This document shows, in pieces, positions 1 to 6,932 of a DNA stretch of 34,065 nt (the stretch's first letter is position 1; the number at the start of each line of letters is the position of its first letter). The stretch lies in NCBI GenBank assembly GCA_001418405.1, contig LIQL01000106.1, forward strand, positions 1-34,065. The letters run 5' to 3'. The DNA is from Streptomyces diastatochromogenes (GTDB lineage: Bacteria; Actinomycetota; Actinomycetes; Streptomycetales; Streptomycetaceae). Both the position numbers and the translations under genes were made by a program. Below the pieces are notes generated by a model that worked only from the letters and a program-made list of their open reading frames with translations, ran no database searches and had not been told where the DNA came from.

Positions 1-413
1 CCGCGCTGCTCGGCGCGTACGGCCTCAAGCATGGCGGGAGCCTTGGCGTGCGCGTACTGGTTCATCACCACCAGGCGGGCCCGGTCGTACGCGCCGAGCA
101 GCGCGGTGAGTTCGGGGCCCTCCCAGGACCGGCAGGCCGGCTTCTCCAGCAGGATGCGGGCCTCGGGGTCGCGGGCGAGGACGGCGGCCACGGCCTGTAC
201 GTGGCCGGCGGTCGGGGTGCAGACCGACCAGACGTCCACCGGCCGGTCCGTGGACAGTTCTCCCACGGTGGCGGCGGTGGGGAAGGGGGCGCCGCAGCCG
301 GGCGCGGTGGGGTCCACGACGGACACGGACATGCCCATGCCGTCGAGCAGTTGGTGGTGCAGTCGGCCGGCCACGCCGTGGCCGACGACGCACACATGCG
401 GCCTACCGGGCAT
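1..413 (-). CDS. Gfo/Idh/MocA-family NAD(P)-dependent oxidoreductase (partial, runs off left edge)
   Basis: The first 137 residues of an oxidoreductase are present. The N-terminus reads MPGRPHVCVVGHGVAGRLHH, a beta strand followed by a GxGxxG-type dinucleotide-binding turn. Further in are VWSVCTPTAGHVQAV and ILLEKPAC; the second matches the conserved E-K-P segment of Gfo/Idh/MocA enzymes, which oxidise or reduce sugar, inositol or related hydroxyl groups with NAD(P). The ATG start overlaps the end of the upstream SAHH-like gene by 11 bases, so the two are probably translationally coupled and act in one pathway. The C-terminal substrate domain lies outside the window, so the substrate cannot be judged. 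Family assignment is fairly sure; the specific reaction is unknown. Confidence 0.8.
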   Translation of the reverse strand, partial: MPGRPHVCVVGHGVAGRLHHQLLDGMGMSVSVVDPTAPGCGAPFPTAATVGELSTDRPVDVWSVCTPTAGHVQAVAAVLARDPEARILLEKPACRSWEGPELTALLGAYDRARLVVMNQYAHAKAPAMLEAVRAEQR

Positions 414-2079
414 GGGCGTACTCACCGGAGGTCTCAGCGGTGCCGGAGAACGCTCCCGTGCCCAGCGGGGCGGACCGCGCGCACAGGTACTGGGTGTAGT
501 ACGCGTCGAACAGCCCGGCGTCGTCGATGATCGAGTCCACCGGCTCCAGGTGGAGGCCGGGCGGGAACCGCTCCGGATCGCGGCAGAGGGCGAGCGCGGC
601 GAGCAGGGTGCCGGCGCGGTAGGCGTCGTAGCCGCGGTTGGCGATGCCCTCGTACTCGAAGAGGTTCAGCGAGCGGCCGTCGCCCAGCACAGTGGCGGTG
701 GTGGCGTGCGGCAGGTCGTAGCGCACGCCGACGTGCGGGATGCGCTGCGCGGTGGCACCGGGGTAGCCGTCGGTCAGCACGCTGAAGTCCTTTGTGGCGA
801 AGCCGGCCAACAGCACGCCGTCGGGCAGCAGCGGCACGTCCTCGGCGGTGACGGCGGTGCCGCCGCTGCTGCCGAGGATGAGGAACGGCCGCTGCCGGTC
901 GAGGGCCTCGGCGATGCTGCGGTGGGTCTCGAAGCCGTCCTCGGCGGCGGTGATCAGCGCCAGGATGTCGGTGTCCACCACGGCGACCCGGCAGCCCAGC
1001 GCCCGCAGCGAGCGGGCCGCCCGTGCGCCCAGGGTGCCGTAGCCCAGCAGCAGGACGTGCCGGCCGATGAATTTCTGGCCGGGCACGATCGCTCGCAGCC
1101 GGCGCACGCAGGAGTCGGCGATCTCGTTGTAGCCCAGCCGTGACTTCAGCTGGGAGCGGGCCATGTTCAGCACGGGGATGGCCAGTTCGCCGGGGGCGGC
1201 CGTGATGCGCTTGAGCCCGCTGACCGTCAGCTCGATGGCGGCGTCCACCCGTGGTCCCGGCCCGTCGGCGCCGTAGCCCTGGGCGAGCAGGCCGCCGTCG
1301 TCGATGACCAGGACCTTGCGGCCGGCGACGTGCGCCCGGCGGACGAAGTCGGCCACCTGGGCGTCCACCGCCCGTGCGCGGGCCGTTTCCGCCGCTCCGG
1401 CCGTGCCGTTGATGACGGAGTTGTCCAGGGTGTCGCTGGCGTAGCCGCGGCGCAGGAACCAGGAGTGCACCCGCTCGCGGTGCTGCGTCCGGTCGCCCTT
1501 GGACAGCGCGAAGATCCACTCGGGGTCGAGTCCGGCGCGCTCCATGGCCAGCAGGAAGCCGACGCTGTTCTCCACGTAGTGGTCCCGGAAGATCAACGCC
1601 CATCCGGCGAGCGCGGGTTCGGGCTGGGCATATCGGCCCGTCAGCGGCATGCCGGCCGCGATGGCGGCGGCCTCGGCCTCGGTGTAGCACCGGGCCCGCC
1701 GGCCGATCGCCTCGGTCAGCGCGGTGAACAGGTCACGGGCCCGCTCCGAGGGGGTGTCGGAGGCGGTGAGCACGATGCGGCGGACCCCCGGCCCGTCGAG
1801 GACGGGGTCCAGGGTGCCGGGCGGCTGGTCGGACAGCGGCCGGCTGCGGATGTCCAGCCGGTCGCCGCCCACCCGCACCGTGTACTGGCCGGGCCCGTGC
1901 ACGGTCAGCTCCGGTCGCGCCGGCGCCCCGCCGTGGCCGTCGAGGACCGCGCGCACGGCCGCCAGCAGGTCACCGATGCCGAGCGGCCCCTCCAACACTT
2001 CGCACGGGCCCGGCGGATGGGGATCCCCCAGTCCCCTGTCGGGGACGGTGCGACGCGAAGCAACATCAGATACCGACAT
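403..2079 (-). CDS. S-adenosylhomocysteine-hydrolase-like NAD-binding protein
   Basis: A 558-aa protein. Residues 283-335 (IELTVSGLKRI, then IPVLNMARSQLKSRLGYNEI) match in order the SAHH segments that carry the substrate- and NAD-contacting TTTG, N-x-S-x-x-K-S and N-x-Y-G-x-R elements, but with clear divergence. Residues 343-351 (LLLGYGTLG) followed by VAVVDTD form the Rossmann NAD site. The tail has LFEYEGIANRGYD. SAHH enzymes oxidise the 3'-hydroxyl of a nucleoside and then eliminate or add at C5'; this relative may use related chemistry on another substrate. The ATG at 2079 is chosen because GGTGGA lies just upstream; a GTG at 2091 is possible. It follows the LAL regulator by about 180 bases and overlaps the Gfo/Idh/MocA gene. 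Because typical SAHH residues are altered, it is probably not the housekeeping enzyme. Confidence 0.75.
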   Translation of the reverse strand: MSVSDVASRRTVPDRGLGDPHPPGPCEVLEGPLGIGDLLAAVRAVLDGHGGAPARPELTVHGPGQYTVRVGGDRLDIRSRPLSDQPPGTLDPVLDGPGVRRIVLTASDTPSERARDLFTALTEAIGRRARCYTEAEAAAIAAGMPLTGRYAQPEPALAGWALIFRDHYVENSVGFLLAMERAGLDPEWIFALSKGDRTQHRERVHSWFLRRGYASDTLDNSVINGTAGAAETARARAVDAQVADFVRRAHVAGRKVLVIDDGGLLAQGYGADGPGPRVDAAIELTVSGLKRITAAPGELAIPVLNMARSQLKSRLGYNEIADSCVRRLRAIVPGQKFIGRHVLLLGYGTLGARAARSLRALGCRVAVVDTDILALITAAEDGFETHRSIAEALDRQRPFLILGSSGGTAVTAEDVPLLPDGVLLAGFATKDFSVLTDGYPGATAQRIPHVGVRYDLPHATTATVLGDGRSLNLFEYEGIANRGYDAYRAGTLLAALALCRDPERFPPGLHLEPVDSIIDDAGLFDAYYTQYLCARSAPLGTGAFSGTAETSGEYAHAR

Positions 2080-2135
2080 ATATCCACCCACGCCAGGCGT
2101 GTATTCCTCGTGAGAACGGACGTGTTGCGGCCGGG

Positions 2136-2163
2136 CCGGAGTCAGGAGGTGCTCCTGGTCCGG
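2136..2163 (-). terminator. Hairpin after the LAL regulator gene
   Basis: CCGGA and CAGGAG pair with CTCCTG and TCCGG around a GTG loop, with a small asymmetric bulge between the two stems. It lies about 100 bases past the LAL stop codon and before the SAHH-like gene. There is no U tract, so it may be a GC-type terminator, an attenuator, or just a leader structure of the SAHH-like gene. Confidence 0.4.
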
Positions 2164-2208
2164 CTGGTGTTCTCAGGTCAGCCTGCCGTGCGGGGGATCT
2201 TGACGACC

Positions 2209-2226
2209 ATCGTGGAGATCCACGAT
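2209..2226. promoter_or_regulatory. Perfect inverted repeat between the LAL and SAHH-like genes
   Basis: ATCGTGGA-GA-TCCACGAT is an exact 8+8 palindrome with a two-base centre, flanked by a weaker outer pair (GGGATC on the left, GATCCC overlapping the right arm). It sits between the LAL stop codon (2261) and the hairpin at 2136-2163, about 130 bases upstream of the SAHH-like start. Its size and symmetry suit a dimeric regulator site, but it could also be part of the regulator's transcript end. No binding partner can be named. Confidence 0.3.
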
Positions 2227-2260
2227 CCCGGCGGTCGCCCGGCCCGGGCGACGGCCCTGG

Positions 2261-5014
2261 TCAGCCGGATGTGGTGAGGCTCCGCGCGCTGGAGGAGGCC
2301 GCCGTGCCCGTCCCGGTCAGCCGGGAGGCGAGCTGGGTGCGGCGGGTCACGCCGAGTTTGCGGTAGGCGTTGGTGAGGTGGGTCTCCACGGTGCGGCGGG
2401 CCAGGTGGAGTACCTCGCCGATCTGGGCGTTCGTCTGGCCCTGGGCCGCCAGCTCGACGATGCGCCGCTCTGCCCGGGTGAGTGCGGCGCTGCCCGTCGC
2501 GTGCCGGCGGGTCCCGCGGGCGCCGCTGGCCCGCAGGGCGTTACCGGTGGCGCGGAGCAGGCGTCCGGTGGCGGGCGCGTCGGGGTGTTCGGTGGGGTCG
2601 GGGGCCAGCAGGCGCAGTGCCAGGGCGTGGGCCTCGTGCAGGTCCTCGCGGCCCTTGCGGCTGTTCCCGGCGTGGATCCGCGCGTGGCCCAGGTCGAGGA
2701 GGGTCTCGACGAGTTCGACGGGGGCCGGTGCGGTCCTCAGCACGGTCGCGGCCTCGCTCAGCGACTCAAGCCCCCGGCGGCCGCCCACGGCCGCGGCGCG
2801 GGCCCGCAGGGCCCGGCTAACCGTGCGGGGTGTCCCCCAGGTCCGCGCGTGGCGCAGTTCCTCCTCGGCGAGGTCCAGGGCTTTCGCCGGCTGACCGAGT
2901 CCGACCAGGGCGAGGGCGGCACCGGAGCGCCAGGGGGTGGCCACGGGGCTGACGAAGTCGCGGGCGCTCTGACCGCGGCCGCAGGACAGGTAGTCGTCGA
3001 GGGCGGCCTGCCAGTTGCCCTCGGCCATGTGCAGAGAGGCTCTGGCGTAGTGCAGTTCGTTCCATTCCCAGGAGCTGTCGGCGCTCTCCTCGTCGAGGTC
3101 GGCCAGCAGCCGCCGGGCGTGGGCACGGTGGCCGAGTTCGCAGTGGGCGAGTGCCACCATGGACGCCAGGTGGGGCATGCGGATCCCCTGCCCGGCGCAC
3201 GCGTCGAGGAGCGGGGCGTTCTCGGCGATCACGCGCCGGAAGTCACCTGTCCACAGGGCCGCTTCGGCCCGCACGCTGATCAGGCACTGCCGGCCGATGT
3301 CCGTCAGATCCGGGAGCGCGGGCGGGGCGGGGAGGGCCTCTTCGGCGAGGGCGCGTGCCTCGTCCAGCCGGTCGGCCCACTGCAGCAAGGTGGCCGCGGT
3401 TCCCAGCCAGCCGTCGCGGAGCCGGGGGTCCACCGGCGCGGCCAGCCGCGGCAGCACACGGCCGAGGGCCTCGGCCGCCGACAGCCGGCCGGTCCCGACC
3501 TCGTACTCGGTGACCAGGCCGCAGGCGAGCGGCTCGACGGCGGCGGGGGCCGTCGCCGCCAGTTCCCGCATGCGGGCGACGGCGTTGCGCCATGCGACCG
3601 CGTCGTGGGAGGCCATGACGGCGGCGGTGGTCTGCAGCACACGGACAAGCTCGCCGTCGTCCACGGCGCTGCCCACTTGGCTCATGACGCGCATGGCGGT
3701 GGCCGTGCGGCCCCGGGCGACGAGCGCAGCGCCGAGGGCGGGTGCGACGGCTGCGCGTTCATGACGGTCGGCGTGCAGCTCCAGCGCCGCTCGCAGCCTG
3801 CGGATACCGGCATCCGCGCTGCCCGGCAGCTCCAGGGCGCCGAGGCGCAGGGTGAGCCCGGCGCGGCGGCCGGGGGTGAGCGGAGCGGTGAGGGCGTGGC
3901 GGAGGAAAGCGGTGGCCTCGTCGACCCGGCCGCCGCGTACGGCGTCCTCGGCCGCGTCCTCCAGCGACTGCGTCATCCACTCCTCGCCGGGCCGGTCGAG
4001 GTGGAGAAGCTGGGCGGCGACGTCCGCCGTGGGCGCGCCGCGCTCGTCGAGCAGGCGCGCGATACGGCCGCGCAGCGCGCACAGTTCGGCCGGATCGACC
4101 GCCGCGAGGGCGGCCTCGCGTGCCAGCGGGTGCGAGAAGAGGCGGCGGAGGGCCGACGCGCCCGCGGACGCGGCGCGATGGTCCGGGCGGAGGCCGGCGG
4201 CCTCGTGGAGCAGAGCCCCTCCGAGCAGCGCCGCGCCGCCCCCGGCCACGGCGAGCGCCAGGGCGAGGCGGCGCGACCACGGGGTCGCCCGGGCCCGTAT
4301 CCAATGGACGATCGCGTCACGGTAGCGGCTTCCGCCCAGCTCGGACAGGCTGCGTGGCAGCGGCCCCTCACGGAGGTCGGCGAGGAGAGCGTGCACCAGC
4401 ACCGGATTGCCGGCGCACGCCCGGATGCATAACTCGGCCCGGTCGGAGCCGTGTCCGCGGGCGGACACCAGACGGGCCACGGCCTCCGGGCCCAGCGGGC
4501 GGAGCACCACGGACGTGCCCGTCGCACTGGGCAGCACGGCGGTGCCCTTCTCCCGGCACTCGGTCAGGACCAGCAGCACGGGCAGGTCCGCCAGCCGACG
4601 GGCCAGATAGCCGAGCCAACGGCGTGACGCCATGTCGGCATCGTGCAGGTCGTCGACGGCCAGAAGCACGGGCCGACGGTCGGCGGTCCGCGCCAAGCGG
4701 GTCACAAGGCGGTGGAAGACCATCTGCTCCTCGGCCGCCGGTAGGTCTGCGAAGGGCACCTCCCCGTCCTCGGGAAAGAGCTGGCGCACGAGAGCGAAGG
4801 GGAACCCCGACTCCTCCGGCGAACAGTCCGCGCGCAGCACACGCATCGCTCCGCCCGCGGCCTCCCGCCCCGCCGCCTCCCGCAACAGGGCGGTGCGGCC
4901 CGTCCCCGCCGCCGCACCGAACACCAGCCAACGGCCCACACCGGACCGCGCGGACTCTCCGGCCCTCGCCGCGGCCGCCAGCGCTTCCTCGCGTTCGAGA
5001 AGCACACTGCCCAT
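2261..5014 (-). CDS. LAL-type LuxR-family transcriptional regulator with a TTA codon
   Basis: A 917-aa regulator of the large ATP-binding LuxR (LAL) class, usually cluster-situated activators. The N-terminal P-loop region (residues 33-41, GAAAGTGRT) is degenerate: the Walker A lysine is arginine and the usual first glycine is alanine. Walker B is intact (LLAVDDLHDAD, near 117-127). A long helical TPR-like middle follows, and a LuxR helix-turn-helix lies at about 845-899 (LTRAERRIVELAAQGQTNAQ, then a TVETHL recognition helix). The ATG at 5014 is preceded by GGAGGAG at good spacing; a longer reading frame upstream has no such site. Codon 195 is TTA (4432-4430), which implies dependence on the bldA tRNA. 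It lies immediately upstream of, and co-directional with, the SAHH-like and oxidoreductase genes, its likely targets. Confidence 0.9.
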   Translation of the reverse strand: MGSVLLEREEALAAAARAGESARSGVGRWLVFGAAAGTGRTALLREAAGREAAGGAMRVLRADCSPEESGFPFALVRQLFPEDGEVPFADLPAAEEQMVFHRLVTRLARTADRRPVLLAVDDLHDADMASRRWLGYLARRLADLPVLLVLTECREKGTAVLPSATGTSVVLRPLGPEAVARLVSARGHGSDRAELCIRACAGNPVLVHALLADLREGPLPRSLSELGGSRYRDAIVHWIRARATPWSRRLALALAVAGGGAALLGGALLHEAAGLRPDHRAASAGASALRRLFSHPLAREAALAAVDPAELCALRGRIARLLDERGAPTADVAAQLLHLDRPGEEWMTQSLEDAAEDAVRGGRVDEATAFLRHALTAPLTPGRRAGLTLRLGALELPGSADAGIRRLRAALELHADRHERAAVAPALGAALVARGRTATAMRVMSQVGSAVDDGELVRVLQTTAAVMASHDAVAWRNAVARMRELAATAPAAVEPLACGLVTEYEVGTGRLSAAEALGRVLPRLAAPVDPRLRDGWLGTAATLLQWADRLDEARALAEEALPAPPALPDLTDIGRQCLISVRAEAALWTGDFRRVIAENAPLLDACAGQGIRMPHLASMVALAHCELGHRAHARRLLADLDEESADSSWEWNELHYARASLHMAEGNWQAALDDYLSCGRGQSARDFVSPVATPWRSGAALALVGLGQPAKALDLAEEELRHARTWGTPRTVSRALRARAAAVGGRRGLESLSEAATVLRTAPAPVELVETLLDLGHARIHAGNSRKGREDLHEAHALALRLLAPDPTEHPDAPATGRLLRATGNALRASGARGTRRHATGSAALTRAERRIVELAAQGQTNAQIGEVLHLARRTVETHLTNAYRKLGVTRRTQLASRLTGTGTAASSSARSLTTSG
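4430..4432 (-). other. TTA leucine codon in the LAL regulator (bldA target)
   Basis: Read on the minus strand, GAG-TTA-TGC encodes E-L-C within the ATPase part of the regulator. TTA codons are rare in Streptomyces and are decoded only by the developmentally controlled bldA tRNA. Pathway activators often carry one, so this is a probable point of developmental control. Confidence 0.8.
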
Positions 5015-5175
5015 ACCCACACTCCTCCGCCTCGGTGCACACGACGCCCCTGCGGTGCAGGGCGCCCGAGATGAATACTGCATGCCGAAAGTAGCGAAAT
5101 CCCCTATTCCGGGCCAGTATTCGTCTCCGGGCGCCATCTCGCATGACCTGGCCAGACATGTAATGATCTTGATGC

Positions 5176-5640
5176 GGAGTACGCCTTGTCGCCGAGCAGG
5201 CGGTCGGGCCGTGTGCGGGGGCGTCCGCCCTCCGGCCGGGCAACGCGGACGCGCCCGAGGGCCGCCGGGCCCGAGCGCCGCGCCCCTCGATGCGGGCTCG
5301 GTCCTCCTTGGACGCGGCCCACGGAGGCATCTGGGGCCTGACGGTCGATGCGATGCCGTGCGGCGGCATCACGCACAGCAGCCCCACCCCGAGTGCCGGG
5401 CGAGAAATACCCTGCGGAAACCTCGGTTTTCACTCAAGGAACTCAAGAGAGGAACAGCGGGCTCAGCTGACGCAGTTGGCGCGGAAGGTGGTGGGCGCCG
5501 GGGCGGCGGGTGTGATCATGCGGGTGAACGATGGTGGCTCTGTTCTCGTGCAGTCGCTGCCAGACCCCGGCGTTGTTCGGCTCGATTCTCGACCACAACT
5601 CGTCGTCAAATAGCCAGGGTTGAGGATTGCGTTTGCTCAC
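5176..5640 (-). pseudogene. Decayed IS5-family-like transposase remnant
   Basis: Short pieces of an IS5-type transposase survive in order but out of frame and with large parts missing. The N-terminal piece MSKRNPQPWLFDDELWSRIE starts at 5640. It jumps to GVWQRLHE, a motif normally found about 60-80 residues further in. The piece GGRPRTRPDRLLGDKAYS ends at 5176, after which the match stops. The last piece is typical of the region around the second catalytic Asp of DDE transposases in this family. The fragment fills most of the gap upstream of the LAL regulator and is certainly inactive. No clear terminal repeats were found. Confidence 0.6.
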
Positions 5641-5717
5641 ACGAAACCAACCGCCGCACCCATTCAGAATTAACGGCTACCGGAGTTGCGTTAGAGACTC
5701 TTAGACCCACGCAACAG

Positions 5718-5752
5718 GTCGGGTGCCCCGCGCACTGCGCGGGGCACCCGAC
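5718..5752 (-). terminator. Strong 16-bp perfect hairpin ending the four-gene operon
   Basis: GTCGGGTGCCCCGCGC pairs base for base with its reverse complement 5737-5752 around a three-base loop (ACT). It begins about 20 bases after the stop codon of the last gene of the minus-strand operon. No U run follows, which is common for streptomycete terminators. The perfect symmetry means it could also stop transcription coming from the left. Confidence 0.85.
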
Positions 5753-5771
5753 GCCTTCGTCGCCGGGCGGC

Positions 5772-6896
5772 TCAGCCGAAGGCGAGCCTGCCGATGGAGT
5801 ACCAGCTCGTCTCGTGGTTGACGCTACCGACCGCTGTGATCTTGATGGTGTCGCCCTCCTTGACGAGGATGGTGGAGCATTGGCGCGCCTCGACTTCGAA
5901 GCGGCTCATGACGCCGGTCGTTCCGACTTCGAGGACGACCGTGCCCTGGTAGTTCCCATTCCCCTTGTTGTTGCACTGAAGGAAGCCGTAGGTGGGCGCG
6001 GTTGTCTGGTACCCGGCCGTCGCGGTGATGGTGTTCTTCCGTTGCCAGGGCAGGCTGCCCGGCTCGGACACCACCGCCGCGGTCACCTTGTCGGCGTTGA
6101 GGTTGCCGTGGACCCTTCCGCGCACGGTCAGGTTGCGGATTTCCAGGTCCGGTTGGTTGACGGTGACGTAGGTGTTGAGGACGCGTTCGGCGTAGTCGGT
6201 GCCCTGCTGGACGCGACTGCGGAGGTAGAACATGGTGTTGCGGGAGAGGTTCTTGACTTCGAACTTGGTGTAGTCGGTGACGTCGATCTCGGCGTTCTCG
6301 TAGAGCAGTGTCTGTGTGGCGCCGGAGGAACGGTCCCAGGTGAGGGTGACCGAGTCGCCGTTCTCGATGATGAGCGGGTCGGCCTTGAAGTTGTCGAGGT
6401 AGAAGCCCGGGGGGAATTTTCCGACGGCCTTGACGGCCTCGTCGGTCCGCCAGCCCGAGGATTCGTTGGCGCGCCATTTGGTGCCGATGATGACGGCGCC
6501 GGTTCCCACCTTGCGGCTGATGCGGAGCTTGTTGACCTGGAGGGTGATGCCGCGTTCGTTGTCGATGACGGCGTGGCCGGAGGTGGGCTTGAAGGTGATG
6601 CGGTTGCCGCTGACGGTGTGGGTCCAGCCGAGGTTGTTGCTGGCCTGGATTCCGCCGAGGTCGAGTGCGAGGTGCCAGGCCTCGTTGCCGTGGTCGATGT
6701 CGACGTCGATCTGGCTGACCTGGATCTCGCCGGGAATGCTGCGGCTGCCGACGAGGATGATGTCGGCGAGCTCGACGGAGCCGCTGGCGGGGCTGACGGT
6801 GACGGGGTCGGGGACGGTGTCGATGCTCCAGTCGATTTCGCCGGTGAAGTCGGAGGCCGTGCCGTTGCCGACGCGTTGCTGGGTGACGATGGCCAT
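5772..6896 (-). CDS. Uncharacterised beta-rich protein with Ig-like and fibre-like parts, last gene of DUF6603 operon
   Basis: A 374-aa protein rich in beta strands, Thr, Val and Asn, with no signal peptide or membrane segment. Three parts can be seen. The N-terminal sandwich-like half covers about 1-170. An Ig/FN3-like repeat covers about 175-250 and includes the typical strand pattern GDSVTLTWDRSSGATQTLLY. The C-terminal part contains LTVRGRVHGNLNADKVTAA, which resembles shaft-to-knob transitions of tail-fibre-like proteins, and a final beta domain with GDTIKITAVGSVNHETSWYS. The ATG at 6896 has AAGGA about 11 bases upstream. It follows the 1147-aa gene by 36 bases. A role as a surface-binding or adaptor subunit of a complex with its operon partners is only inference. 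Confidence 0.75.
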   Translation of the reverse strand: MAIVTQQRVGNGTASDFTGEIDWSIDTVPDPVTVSPASGSVELADIILVGSRSIPGEIQVSQIDVDIDHGNEAWHLALDLGGIQASNNLGWTHTVSGNRITFKPTSGHAVIDNERGITLQVNKLRISRKVGTGAVIIGTKWRANESSGWRTDEAVKAVGKFPPGFYLDNFKADPLIIENGDSVTLTWDRSSGATQTLLYENAEIDVTDYTKFEVKNLSRNTMFYLRSRVQQGTDYAERVLNTYVTVNQPDLEIRNLTVRGRVHGNLNADKVTAAVVSEPGSLPWQRKNTITATAGYQTTAPTYGFLQCNNKGNGNYQGTVVLEVGTTGVMSRFEVEARQCSTILVKEGDTIKITAVGSVNHETSWYSIGRLAFG

Positions 6897-6932
6897 GCTC
6901 GTGGTGGTCCTTCCTGGTGTGGGCGCGGTGGT

